This document shows, one piece after another, positions 47,860-61,500 of a stretch of DNA of 64,000 nucleotides. Origin of the DNA: Sciurus carolinensis. Lineage: Eukaryota; Chordata; Mammalia; Rodentia; Sciuridae. Under the pieces are notes generated by a model that worked only from the letters and a program-made list of their open reading frames with translations, was not told the DNA's origin and searched no databases. Position 1 is the first letter of the stretch; each line of letters begins with the position of its first letter. The stretch is from the NCBI RefSeq assembly GCF_902686445.1, contig NW_025920104.1, forward strand, positions 6,572,001 through 6,636,000. Direction: 5' to 3'. Position numbers and translations under genes: made by a program.

Positions 47860-50810
47860 TAGTAGTATCAGTGAAGAATGTGGGGAGTGTAGAGGGGGAT
47901 GTGATAGAAAGAGGAAGAAGCCTCTGAAGAGAACAAGTCAGTAATTTTTCTGTTGACTACCCTGCTCTTGGCAGGAGTCTGTTACTTTGTAATCTTTGCT
48001 TTGCAATAACATGCTGCTCATTTGTTACACTTGTGCCCTGTTTTTCAATTCTCTGCTGAGTGTACACTCAGTACCAAAGGCAGGAAGATCCACTGAGCCC
48101 TGGTGTTTGGAGCCAGAATAAATAACACAATACCACCACCACCACCACCACCTAAAAACAGGAGTAGAATGCAGGGTTTGAAGGCCACAGTCAAGGGAAG
48201 TCAAAGTTACAGGGCCTCTGGGAAGTGTTTTCACATGGGCTCAGAGACAGGATGGGTGGGTCAAGCAAAATGTTTATAATCAGTAACTTCTGGCCTAGGG
48301 ATAAATTATATGTTTAGTAAATGGCAAACAAAAAAGTAACCAATTTTATATCAATGAATTAGAATAATAAAATGTGTTGAACTCATTTCAATTTAATAAT
48401 GTGGGTATTTGGATGGTTTATCTTCTAAATTCATTGATGACTAATGCAACCAAGTGTCCATGCTTCCCAGGAAAGTCTTTCTTCTGAGTGAGAAATTTAC
48501 AGATACTGATTCCCCACCTGTTCTTCACTAAGTCAAGGTGGCTCCAGCAATAGACTGGGTCAGTGATTGACCTGACCTGCATCACCCCAGCTCTGTCTTT
48601 CTGTTTTCACTTTCCATTCCTTGAAAAGAAGTCTAAAGATAGAAGACCTGAAAAATGTTCTCTTGTAAAAAGAAAATGAAGGGAAGCAAAAAGAAAACAA
48701 ACATCCATTCATGAAATTATATTTCCCAGGGTTATTCAAGGTGTAACTATGTTACCTAAGCAACTTATCTCTGCATATCCAACTTATTTTAGGTAGAGAT
48801 TTTCTCATAGTAAAGAATATGATAATATGGCAGTATCAGTATCAATGTGATCCTTCCACATCTCAGTTGGGACAATGCTGCTAGTCTCTGTATACAAATA
48901 GAATGCTCAAAAAGGAATGTCAATTACTTAATACAGGAGACAGAGAACTAGTGTGTAAAAGGAAACTAACAAAATTATACAAGGATATGCTCCCTGTGCC
49001 AAAGGCTCAGCCTTTGGATATGAATCCACTGAACCAGGGCTAGCACATATAAACACTGCTTCCTGCTGCCATCCCTGGTGTCTCATGTTTCTGTCCAACT
49101 ATCTTACAACAATTTCAGTTGGGCCACTACCCATCACTGTCCTGAAACACAGCATTTGTTTGAACTCCCAATCACAGCAACTCAAACCTTAACCTAATTA
49201 TAACAAGCTTCCAGGAGCCAGTCCTTGACACCTTGGTGTATTAATGATTTCATCAACAGGTACAGGCCCTGCATTCATATCCTTCCTGAGTGCACAGTGC
49301 TTCTGTTTCTGCCTAAGGGTTTTTCATGAACCTTGCACACATTTCTTGCCCAACAGACTTGGACTCCCTTTTAGGGTCAGCTCCAGTCCCCCAAGCCTCA
49401 CATCTTCCAAGACACTGCATCATATATTTTTGGACAGTGAGGGTAGACTGATGCACCCCTCAAAGGACAGTTCTCAGTTCTGGGCAGAGGAATCCCCTTG
49501 CCAAGGCCTGCAGAAGGGGAACAGGGCTAGTGAAGCATGGCAATGGGAGGGAGGTTGACCAGATCAAGCTTCTTCTTTCCTGAGGCCCCATTCAGGCCCC
49601 ACATCTCTGGCCCCATGTGTTCTGACCACAGCTTGGATTCTTTGCAGAGTTCAAAACGTGCTCTTCATGCTCTGCATGTCTGCCACCTCTTCCCAGGTCT
49701 TGTTGGTGCCCACATGTGGAAAGGATGTGCACCATGAGACGATCGAGGTAGGAGCCTTGGGTGGGGTGTAGGGAGCAGACCTGGCATGAGCCTTGGAAGG
49801 GCCCCTGTGGTGTAGAAAGTAGAACTTTTCTGAGTACAGATGTTGGGCTGCAGCTTGGAGAACTGCACCAAAAAGGTAGGAGCACTGGACAGTGTCTGCT
49901 GCAGTCAGGGATCCCAGCAACCCACTGGCCTCTGGTCTTCCTTCACCCAACACCCACTCAGTGCATGGTCCAAGAAACATTTTCTTTCCAAATTTAAGTG
50001 TCTCATCCAACCTGCACCCAGCCCTGTCCTCCCACATAGCTGCTGGTACTGTGCAGGAGGAAACTGGGATCCTGAGAGGTCTCTGTCCACCCTCTGGAAG
50101 CTCTGGAGTCTTTTAGTTGAGGGGCAGACAAGTCATGCTGTGAATCAAAGGGCACTTGGGTTCCAGCAGGGGAGAAACTGAGCAAGCCAGATCCACAGCC
50201 AAGGAACACAGGCAGGCTGAGGTCCCTGCCTTTGGAATGGCATGTCCACAACCTCACTTGCAGGAGAGTGTTCTGTGCAATTGAATTAGGTGGCAGTGAG
50301 TAAGATATTCTGTCTGAAAATTCAACAACAGCAAGCCACCTCAGTCCCCAGGTGGGGGAGCTCCTTCTTTAGTAAGGGTGCTCTGCAGTAAGAGCATTGG
50401 TCCAGAAAACATGTCTCCTTTCTAGGAGGGCTGGTGTTGGCAGAAGCTGAGTGTCTGCTATGAAAACGGTATATGCATGTGAAGTCAGGTGGACCCCATC
50501 TGGAAGCCCAGGACATCTGGTGTACCAGAGGTCACACCAGGAGTGAGAGGAAAGTTCTCAGCACCTTGAGGAGAAGGAATGAGGGGAAAAGTGATGACTG
50601 GGGTAGGCATGTGAATGAGTGCAGGGGAGAAGGAAGGCTCAGGCCCAGTAGATGGTTGCAGACAGCACTGAGCTCAGTGTTTTGCACACAGCCCCTGTGG
50701 CTAAGGATGCAATCAATGAGGTTTTCAGAAGGAAAATCTATGTGGTTGTGATGTAGGTCTCTTCTATCAGGTAAGCTCTTTCTGTCCTACTGTGCAGGTG
50801 TACAGGGCTA
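47860..50810. other. No gene seen; left flank of the heptamer array
   Basis: Contains a (CCA)n run at 48132-48153. Many overlapping short frames occur at 49.5-50.3 kb on both strands without splice or domain support. No LTR or other transposon end is visible at the left edge of the array. Confidence 0.35.
48132..48153. repeat. (CCA)n microsatellite
   Basis: About seven CCA copies (taccaccaccaccaccacc...). Confidence 0.9.
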
Positions 50811-53800
50811 TGGCTCTGTGCTCTGTGCTCTATACTCTGGGCTCTGGACTTTGTGAAATGAGCTCTGGTATCTGGTCACTGTGCTCTGTGCTCTGTGCTC
50901 TGTCTCTGTTCTGGCTCTGGCTCTGAGCTCTGGGCTCTGTGCTCTGTGTTCTGTCTCTGTCCTCTGGGTCTGAGTTCTGGGTTCTATGCTCTGTGCTTTC
51001 ATCTCTGTGCTCTGTGCTCTCTGCTCAGTGCTATGTGCTCTGGTCTCTGGTCTCTGTGCTCTGCACTCAGTGCTCTGTTCTCTGGCTCTGTGCTCTGTCC
51101 CTGTTTTCTGTGTTCTGTGCTCTGTGCTCTGCACTCTGTGCTCTGTGCTCTGAGCTTTGGGCTGTGGGCTCTGAGGTCTGTCCCTGTACTCAGGATCTGG
51201 CCTCTGGGCTCTGTGCTGTCTGTTCTGGTCTCTGTGCACTGTGCTCTGTACAGAGTGCTCTGCAGGTCTGTTCTCTGTGCTCTGTGCTCTTCTATCAGTT
51301 CTCTGAGATTTCTGCTCTGGGCCCTGGCAATGGACTCTGTCTCCATACTCTGGGTCTGTGATCTTTGTTCTGTCTCTGTACTATGGGTCCTGGCTCAGTG
51401 CTCTGTGTTCTGTGCTCTGTGTGCTGCCTCTGCTCTGCTCTGGGCTCTGGGCTCTGCATTCTGAGTTCTGGGCTCTGGGTCAGTACTCTGTGCTCTGGCT
51501 CTGTGCTCTGCAATCTGTGCTCTAGACTTTGGCTCTGTGCTCTGCACACTGCACACTGAGCTCTGTGTCCTGCACTCTGCACTCTGGGCTCTGGCTCTGG
51601 GCTCTGTCACTGTGCTCTGCAATCTGTACTCTAGGTTTTTCCTCTGTGCTCTGCACTCTGCACTCTGGGCTCTGTGTCCTGCACTCTGTGCTCTGGGCTC
51701 TGGCTCTGGGCTCTGTCTCTTTGCTCTTGACTTTGTGCCCTGTATCTGTGCTCTTGGCACTGGTAACTGCTATGTGCTCTGGGCTCTGTCTCTCTACTTT
51801 AGTTCTTGGCTCTGGGCTCAGGCTCTGGCCTCTGGCTCTGTGCTCTATACTCTGTGCTCTGCACTCTGCTCTCTGGGCTCTGACTCTGGGCAATGTGTCA
51901 ATAACCTGGGTCTGGGCTCTGAACTCTGTCTTTGTACACTGGGTCCTGGTTCTGTGCTCTGTGCCCTCTGCTCTGCACTCTGCACTCTGGGCTCTGGATC
52001 TGGGCTCCTGCTCCCTTCTCAGTGCTCTGGCTCTGTGCTCTGCACTGTGCTCTCTGGGTTCTGGATCTGTGCTCTGGCTCTGTGCTCTGGTCTCTGTGCT
52101 CTTTGCTCTTTGCACTGGTCTCTAGTCACTGTGCTATCTGCTCTGTCTGTGTACTCTGTCTCTGGCTGTGAGCCCTGGGTTCTCTACTCTGTGCTCTGGT
52201 CTCTGTGCTTTGTGCTCTGCACTCTGCACTCTGGGCTCTGGAGCTGGGCTCCTTCTCTGTGCTCTGTGCTCTGTGCTCTGGTCTCTGGTCTCTGACTCTG
52301 TGCTCTGTCTCTGTACTCTGGATCTGGCATGTGCTCTGTGCTCTGGCTCTGAGTTCTGTCCTCTGTGCTCTGCACTTTGTGCTACGGGCTCTGGCTCAAG
52401 GCTCCTGATCTGTGCTTTGTGCTCTGTATTCTGAGTTCTGTGCTCTGTTCTCTGGCTATGTGCCCTGAGCTCTGTCTCTGGGATATGGCTCTCTGCACTC
52501 TACTCTGTCTTCTGCACTCTGTGATCTGTGCTCTGACTCTGGGCTCTGTTTCTGTACTCTGTGCTCTGTGCTCTGGCTCTGTGCTCTGCACTCTGTGCTG
52601 TATGCTCTGTTTTGTGCTCTGCCGCTGGACTCTGTCTCAAATCTCTGGGTCTGGGCTCTGAACTCTGTCTCTGTTTTCTGGGTCCTGTCTCTGTGCTCTC
52701 TGCTCCATGCTCTGCACTCTGTGCTCTGGGCTCTAGTTCTGTGCTCCTGCTCTGCTCTCTAGGTTCTGTGCTTTGTGCCCTGGGTTCTGGGCTATATCCT
52801 CTGTGCCCGAACTATGTGATCTGGCTCTGTGCTCTCCACTCTGTGCTCTGGGCTCTGGATCAGTGCTCTGGCTCTCTGGTATGTGCACTGTGCTCTGCAC
52901 TCTGCTCTTTGGGCTCTGGATTAGTGCTCTGGCTCTGTGCTCTGTGCTCTGTGCTCTGTGCTCTGTGCTCTGTGTTGTGTTCTCTGGGCTTGTGCTCTGG
53001 GCTCTGGCTCTGGGGTTTGTCTCAATACTGTGTCTAGGCTCTGTGCTCTTTCTCTGTATTCTGGGACTTGACTCAATGCTCTGTGCTTTGTGCTCTACTC
53101 TCTGTGCTCTGTGCACTGAGCTCTGTGCTCTGTGCTCTAGGCTCTGTGTTGGTGCTCTGTGCTCTGCATGCTGTCCTCTGGCCTCTGTGCTCGGTGCTCT
53201 GTGCTCTGTCTCTGTACTCTGGGTCTGTTCTCTGTGCTCTGTGCTCTGCACTCTGTACTCTGTGCTCTAGGCTCTGTGCACTGGGCTCTGACTCTGGTCT
53301 GTTTCTTTGTACTCTGGCTCCAGGTTCTGTGTTCAGTGCACTGTGCTTTGTCTACAGGCCCTGGGCTCTGTCTCTGGGTTCTGACTCTGAGATCTATACT
53401 CTGTGCTCTGCACTTTGCACTCTGGGCTCTGGGTCTGGCCTATGGCTCTCTGCTCTGTGCTCTGTGCTCTGCTCTGTGCTCTTGCTCTGTGCTCTATGCT
53501 CTATGTTCTGGCTCTATGCTCTGCACCCTGTGTTCTGATCTCTGTGCTCTGGGCTCTGACTCTGTGCTCTGTCTCAATACTCTGGCCCTGGACTCTGTGC
53601 TGTGTCTCTGTACTTTGGGTCTTGGCTATGTGCTCTTTGAACTGTGCTGTATCTCTGTGTTCTGTGCTCTACCGTCTGTGCTCTGAGCTCTGGTTCTGTG
53701 CCCTGTGCTCTTTGCTCTGTACTCTGTGCTCTGTGCTCTGGCTGTGTGATCTGGTTCTGTGCTCTCCACTGAGTGCTCTGGGATCTGGATCAGTGCTCTT

Positions 53801-54115
53801 GCTCTCTGCTCTGTGCTCTCTGCTCTACACTCTGTGCTCTGTGCTGTGTAATCTGTGCTCTGTGTACTGACTCTCTGCTTTATGCTCTTTGCTCTGCACT
53901 CTGTGCTCTGGCTTTGGTGCTCTGGGCTCTGGCACTGTGCTCTGTGATCTGGTTCTGTGCTCTGTGTTCTGTGCTCTGTGCTCTGTACTCTGTTCTCCTT
54001 GCTATACTCTATGCACTCTTGGCTCTCACTCTGGGCTCTGGGTACTCAGGTTCTGACTCTGAGTTCTGGGCTCTGGGCTCTGTGTTTTCTCTCAGTACTC
54101 TGGCTCTGTGCTCTG

Positions 54116-54238
54116 CACAAAGACACAGCCCAGAGCCAGAGCCCAGTGCACAGATCCCAGAGTCCAGAGCCCAGAGCCAAGAGCATAGAGCACAGGGTAC
54201 AGAGCACAAAACCAGAGTACAGAGACAGATCACAGAGC
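54116..54238 (-). repeat. Small inverted patch inside the plus-oriented arm
   Basis: About 120 bp switch to the CACAGAG form ('cagagccagagcccagtgca' and following), then return to CTCTGTG at about 54239. Both junctions fall within repeat sequence, so this is an internal inversion rather than an insertion of foreign DNA. Confidence 0.9.
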
Positions 54239-57200
54239 TCTGGTCACTGTGCTCTGTGTGCTGTGTTCTCTCAGAGTTCTCTGGGATCTGTGCTCTGTGT
54301 TCTGGATTCTGGCTTTGGGCTCTGTGCTCTGTGCTCTGGGCTCTGACTAAGTGCTCTGTACACTGTGCTCTGTGCTCTGGACTCTGCACTCTGCACTCTG
54401 TGCTCTGGACTCTGGCTCTGGTCTGTGGCTCTGTGCTCTGCACTCTACACTTGGGGCTCTGTGCTTTGTGTTCTGTGCTCTCTCTCTGTAATCTGGCTCT
54501 GTCTCTGAGCTCTGTGCTCTGTGCTCTGTGTTCTGTCCCTGTGCTCTCTGCTCTGTGCACTGGGTTCTGGCTCTGTGCTGTGTTTTATGCTCTGCACTCT
54601 GCATTCTGTTCTCTGTGCTCTGGCTCTGTGCTCTGTGCTCTGTGCTCTGGCTCTGTGTCTGTGCTTTGTGCCCTGCAACTTGTGCTCTGTGCTCTGGCTC
54701 TAGGCTCTGTCTCTGTTCCCTGTGCTCCGTGCTCTGTGTTATGTGCTCTGAATTCTGTACTCTGGCTCTGTGTGCTGTGTCTTTGCTGTGTTCTCTGGGC
54801 TCTTTGCTCTGGGCTCTGGGCTCTGTCTGTGGTCCCTGGGACATGGCTCTGTGCTTTGTGCTCTGTGCTCTGGTCTTGTGTTTTGTGCTATGTGATCTGT
54901 GCTCTGGGATCTGGCTCTGTGCCCTGTGCTCTGTGCTCTGCACTCCTAGCTCTCAGCTCTGTGCTCTAGGCTCTGTGCTCTTACTCAGTACTCTGTACTC
55001 TGTGCCCTGGGATCTGGCTCTCTGTCTGCACTCTGTTCTCTGTGCTCTGTTCTCCTTGCACCGCACTATGGACTCTTGATTCACACTTTGTGCTCTGTCT
55101 GTTTACTCAGGCTCTGGCTCTGAGCTCTTGGCTCTGGGCTCTCTCTCTGTACTCTGGATCTGTGCTCTGTGCTGTATGCTCTGTGCTCTTTGCTCTGGCC
55201 TCTCTGCTCTGGGCTCTGTGCTCTGAACTCTGTGTTGTGTTCTCTGGGCTCTGGCTCTGTGCTCTGTGTTCTGCTCTCTGTGCTCTGTGATCTGGACTCT
55301 GGCTCTGTGCTCTGTGCTCTGTACTCTGCTCTCTGTGCTCTGGACTCTGGGCTCTGGTTCTGTGCTCTGGGTTCTGGGATCAGTGGTCTGTGCTCCACAC
55401 TCTGCTTTCTCGGCTATGGACCAGTGCTCTGGCTCACATCTGTGCTCTGTGCTCTGCACTCTGCACTCTGTACTGTGTGCACTGTGCTCTGTGCTCCTGC
55501 TCTGTGCTCTGTGTTCTGCACTCTGTGCTCTATGCTCTGTACTCTGTGGGCAGGGTTATGTGCTCTGGGCTCTGGCTCTGTGCTCTGTGCACTGAGATCT
55601 GTCTATGTTCTCTGTGCTCTGCACTCTGCACATTGGATTGTGGCTCTGCACTCTGGCTCTGTGTTCTGTGCTCTGTGCTCTGGGTTCTGGGCTCTGTCTT
55701 ATGTTCTCTGTGTTCTGCACTCTGCGATTGTGATTCTGGTTCTTCTCTCTGGTTGTGTGTTCTGTGCTCCGTGCTCTGCATTCTGCTCTGTGCTGTGATC
55801 TGTGTTCTGTGTGCTGGCTCTGTGATCTGTGCTCTGGGTTCTGGCTCTGGGCTCTGTCCCAATACTCTTGGTTTGGGCTCTGAACTCTGTTTGTACTCTG
55901 GGTCCTGATTCTGTCCTCTGTGCTCTGTTCTCTGCTGTGTGCATACTGGTCTCTGCCTCTGGGCTCCTGCTCTGTTCTCTGTACTCTGTGCTCTGGCCCT
56001 GTGATCTTGCTTTGTGATCTGCAGTATGTACTCTTGGATCTGGTTCTGTGCTGGTTCTGTTCTCTGTGATCTATGCTCTGCTCTCTGCACTCTGGTTTCT
56101 GGCACTATGCTCTCACAATTTGTTCTTGCTCTGGGTCCTGCAATCTGCACTATGGTCTCTGACACTGGGTTCTGGCTCTGCTCTGTGCTCTGTGGCTCTG
56201 GTCACTGTGCTCTGCTCTCTGTGCTCTGTCTCTGTAGTCTGTGCTCTGTGCTCTGCACTCTGTGTTCTTGGGTCCGTTTTCTGTTTTCTGGGCTACATGC
56301 TCTGCTCTGTGCTCTGTGCTCTGGCTCTGTGCTGTCTATGTACTCTGTGCCCTGGCTCTATGCTCCGTGCTCTACACACTGCACTCTGGACTCTATGCTC
56401 TGTGCTCTCTGCTCTGAACTCTGCACTCTGGGCTATGGCTATGGGCTCCTGATCTGTACTCTGTGCTCTGTGTTCTGTGCTCTCGCTCTGTGCTCTGGGT
56501 TCTTTTCTGTCCTCTGTCTCTGTACTCTGGGTCTTGTCTCTGTGCTTTGTGCTGTCTCTTCTATCTCAGTCTCTGTGCTCTGCACTCTGCACTCTGTGTC
56601 CTGGGCTGTTGCTCTGGGCTCCTGCTTTGTGCTCTGTGTTCTTTGCTCTGTACTCTGGCTCTGTGCTCTGTGCTCTGTGCTCTGTGATCTGGCTCTGTGC
56701 TCTGTGCTATGTCCTCTGGATCCATGCTCTGTGTCCTGTGCTCTGTGATCTTTGCTCTTTGCTCTGTGCTATGTGCTCTGTGCTCTGGTTCTGGGCTCTG
56801 ACTCTGTGTACTGTACTCTGTCCCCTGCACTTTGCACTCTGGTCTCTGGCTCTGTGCTCTGGCAATTTGTTCTTGCCCTGAGTCCTGCAATCTGTACTAT
56901 GTTCTCTGGTTCTGTGCTCTGGCTCTCCTGTGTGCTCTGTGCTCTGTGCTCTGGTCACTGTGCTCTGATCTCTGTGCTCTGTCTCTGTATTCTTGCTCTG
57001 GCTCTGAGCTCTGGCCTCTGGGCTCTTTGTTCTGTCTCTGTACTTTGGGTGTGGGCTCTGTGCTCTGTGCTCTGGTTCTGTTCTCTGTGCTCTATGCTCT
57101 GTGTTCTGGTCTCTGTTCTCTGGTCTCTGTACTCTGGTGTCTCTGCTCCTTGCTCTTTTCTGTGGTCTCTGATCTTTGGTCTCTGTGCTCTGTTCTCTGT

Positions 57201-58528
57201 GCTCTGTGTCTGTGCCCTGGGCTCTGTCTCTGTGCTCTGTGGTCTGTGGTGTGTGCTCTGGGCATTGGGCTCTGGGCTCTGGGTTCTGGCTGTGTTCTCT
57301 GTGTTCTCTGCTCTGGCTCCCTGCTCTGTATGGTGCTTTCTGGGCTCTGGGTCTGTGCTCTGGGTCTGTGCTCTGGTCTCTGTTCACTGTGCTCCATGCT
57401 CTGTGCTATGTCTCTTTACTCTGGCTCTAGCTATGAGCACTGGGCTTGGAGCTCTGTTCTGTCTCTGCACTCTGGGCTCCCTGCACTGTGTTCTGGTCTC
57501 TTAGCTTTATGCTCTAAACTCTGTGCTCTGGGCTTTGGAGCTGGGCTCCTGTTCTGTGCTCTGTGCCCTGTGTTCTGGTCTCTGGCTCTGTACTCTCTGC
57601 TCTGTGCTCTTGCTCTGTGCTCTGACCCTGTGCTCTGTGCTCTATGCTCTGTGCTCTGGGTTCTATACTCTGGACTCTGGCTCTTTTCTCTGTGCTCTGG
57701 CTCTGTGTTCTTTGCTCTGTGCTTTGCACTTTGCACTATGAGCTCTGGATCAGGGCTCTTTCTCTGTGCTCTGTGCTCTGTGCTCTGTGGTCTGACTCTG
57801 CTCTGAGTTCTGTGCTCTGTGCTCTGGCTATGTGTTCTGCACTCTGTGCTCTGTGCTCTGGATCTCTACTTTGTGCTCTGTGATCTTGCTTTGTGCTGTG
57901 CACTCTGTGCTCTACTCTATGTGCTGTGGGCTCTGGCTCTCGGCTCTCTCTTTGTACTCTGGGTCTTGGTTCTCTGCTTTGTACTCTGTGTTCTGGTATC
58001 TCTGCTCTGTGCTTTGTGCTCTGTGCTCTGCATTCTGTGCATTAGGCTCTGGATCAGTGCTCTCCCTCTGTGTTCTGTTCTCTGCAATCTGTGCTCTCTG
58101 CTCTTCGATCTCTTTTCTGTGCCCTGACTCTGTGTTCTGGGTTCTGTGCTCTGGGCTCTGGCTCTGTGCTCTGGGCTTTGTTTTCTGTTCTCTGTGGTCT
58201 GAACTCTGTCTCTGTACTCTGGGTCTTGTCTCTGTGTTTTGTGTTGTCTCTTCTATATCAGTCTCTCTGCTCTGTGCTCTGCACACTGTGTCCTGGGCTC
58301 TGTCTCTGGGCTCCTACTCTGCTCTGTGCTCTGTGCTCTGTGCTCTGGGATCTGTCCTCTGGGCACTGTCTCTTGGCTCTGTTTCTGTACTCTGTGTCCT
58401 GGCTCTACGCTCTGCACTCGTCAGTCTGCCGTCTGGGATCTGGATATGTTTGCCTGCTGTGTTCTCCATGCCCTGTGCTCTGTGCCTAGTGCTCTGTGTT
58501 CTGGCTCTGGTCTTCTGCTCTGAGCCCA

Positions 58529-61500
58529 TGCACACAGCACACAGCACAGAGTACAGAGCACAGAGATGACAGTACAGAGCCAAGAACCCAGATCAAAGTG
58601 CCCAAACCAAGAGCTCAGAGGGCAGAGCACAGAGCCAGAGCTCAGAGCCCAGAGTGCAGAGCACACAGGTCAGTGCACAGAGCCCAGAGCACAGAACCCG
58701 GAGCAGAGAACAAAGAGCCCAGAGATCAGAGCACAGAGCCCAGAGACCAGAGTTCAGAGATGGAACACAGAGCACAGACCTCAGAGACCAGGAACATAGC
58801 ACAGAGACAAGACACCAGAGCACAGTGCCCAGTGCACAGAGCCCAGAACATAGATCCATAGTACAGAGACAGAACACAAAACCCACATCCCAGGCTCACA
58901 GAACAAAGCACAGAAAACAGAGACAGAGCCCAGAGCCAGAGCCCAGAGTGCAGAGTGTAGAACACAGAGCAGAGAGCACAGAGACAGGACTCAGAGAACA
59001 GAGACAGAGTTCAGAGCCCAGGCCCAGAGAAAAGTTCCAGAGCACAGAGACCAGAGCTCACAGCATGGAGCCAGAGCACACAGCCAGAGCCCAGAGCAGA
59101 GACCCAGAGTAGAGAGACAAAACCCAGGACACAGAGCCTAGAGTACAGTGCTCAGAGCACAGAGCACAGAGACCAGAGTAGAGAGCAGAGAGTCCAGTGC
59201 CCAGACCAAGTGTAGAGAGACAGAACACAGAGACCAAAGCCCAGAACCCAGAGCACAGAGCAAAGATACCAGAGACCAGAGCTCAGAGACAGAGCAGAGA
59301 GCACAGAGCTCAGAAGCAACAGACCACAGTACAGAGCCCATGGCCAGAGCCCTGAACACAGAGCACAGAGTACAGAGACAAGAGCAGAGAGCACATAGCT
59401 CAGAGCATAGATCCAGAGTACAGAGACAGATCACAGAATCCACATCCCAGAGCTCACAGCACAGAGCACAGAGAACAGAGAGAGAGCCCAGAGTGCAGAG
59501 AACAAAGCACAGAGCACAGAGCCAGAGCCCAGAGCACACTGTGCAGAGCACAAAGCCAGATCACATAGTCCAGAGCACAGAGCACAGAGCCAGGAACCAG
59601 AGAACAGAGACAGAGTTCAGAGCACAGAGCCTGAAGTCCAGAGCACAGAGCCAAAGGCCAGAGCACTGAGTCCAGAGTACAGGGCTCAGAGTCAAGGGCT
59701 CAGATCCAGAGGACAGAGCTGGAGTGAAGAGACAGAGCACAGATCACAGAGCACAGTGCCCAGAGCCCAGAACCCAGAGCCAGAGCCCTGAGCACAGAGT
59801 GCAGAGCAAAAGGCACAGAACACAGAGCCCAGAGCCCAGAGCACAGAGCCAGAGCCCAGAAAACAGAGTGCAGAGCAGAGAGAACAGAGCCCAGAACCCT
59901 GAGCACAGAGCCCAGAGCACAGAGACCAGAGCATAGAGACCAGACCCAGAGCCCAGAAAACAGAGCCAGAGCACATAGACCAGACCATAGAGCACAGAGC
60001 CAGAGCACACATACAGAGCCAAGAGCACAGACCCAGAGTACAGAAAAAGAACCCAGAGCCCAGAGCCCAGAGCAAGGAGCACAGAGTACAGAGCCCAGAG
60101 CAGAGTGCAGAGCACAGAACACAGAGCACAGAGCCCAGAACACAGAGCACAGAGACCACAGCACAGAGGTCTGATCACACAGCACAGAGCCACATCCAAG
60201 TGCACAGAGTGCAGAGGACAGAGTACAGAGCACAGTGTTAGAGCCAAGAGCCAAGAGCCAGAGCCCAGAGCAAATAGCCAGAGCAGAGAACACAGAGACC
60301 AGAGAACAGAGAACAAAGCACAGTGCTAAAACCGAGAGACAGAGACCACAGCACAGAGTAGCCCAGATTCCAGAGACTAGAGCTCAGAGACAGAACAGAG
60401 AGCACAGACCCCAGAGCACAGAAAACAGAGAACACAGCACAGAGCCCTGAGCACAGAGCCCAGAGCCCAGACAACAAAGCCAGAGCACAGAGCCAGAGCA
60501 CAGAGCAGAGATCACAGAGACCAGAGCACAGATCACAGAACCCAGAGCACAGAGCCAGAGCCCAGGGCTACAGCCCAGAGCACTGAATGTAGAGCACAGA
60601 GCACAGAGACCAGAGTACATAGCACAGAGACCAGAGAACAGAGCCAGCACCCAGAGCACAGATCCAGGGTACAGAAAGAGAACACAGAGACCAGAATCCA
60701 GAGCTCACAGCAAGAATCCATAGCAAAAAGTGCGGAGTACAGAGCCAGAGTCCAGAGCCAGAGCCCAAGCACAGAGCACAGAGCAGAGAGCACAGAGCAC
60801 AGAGCACAGGGCATGGAGACAAGAGCACAGAGAGCAGAGACTGAGCAGAGAGCCAGAGCCCAGAGCCAGAACCCAGACTCACAGTGCAGAGCACAGAGCA
60901 CAGAGCACACAGCCATAGCATAGAACTCAGAGCACGGAGCACATGGTCAGAGCACAGAGCCCAGAGCCAAGAGCACAGAGTGCAGTGCACAGAGTCCCAG
61001 ACCCAGAGTACAGAGCACAGAGCACATAATCAGAGCCCAGAGCACAGAGCCAGAGCACAGAGCACAGAGCACAGAGCACAAAATCAGAGCACAGATCCAG
61101 AGACCAGAGTGCAGAGTGCACACCACAGAGCAAAGAGACACAGAACAGAGCACAAAAGACACAGCTAGAGCACAGAGCCTTAGCATAGAGCACAGAGCAT
61201 GGCAACTGAGCAGAGAACCAGAGCTCAGAGGCAAATCCCAGGCTCACAGTGGAGAGCACAGAGCCCAAGCAAAGAGCCCAGAGCACAGGTCCAAAGCACA
61301 GAGCCAAGAGCCAGAGGACAGAGCACAGGGCACAGTGGCAAAACCCAGAGCCAGAGATTAGAGCACATAAGGGAGCACAGAGCATAGAGACCAGAGCACC
61401 TATCCATAGCCCAGAGCACAGATCCAGAGTACAGAGAGCATAGAGAACAGAGCACAGAATGCAGAATGCAGGGCACAGAGAACAGAGCACAGATACAGAG

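Noticed and set aside
50640..50812. A second LTR at the left edge of the array
   Set aside because: I looked for the U3/R sequence seen at 62.47-62.84 kb in either orientation and found nothing similar.
53773..54969. A 398-codon open frame, with many others of 100-320 codons, in the array
   Set aside because: They follow from the stop-free 7-bp unit, overlap in all frames on both strands and have no start context, domain or normal amino-acid composition.
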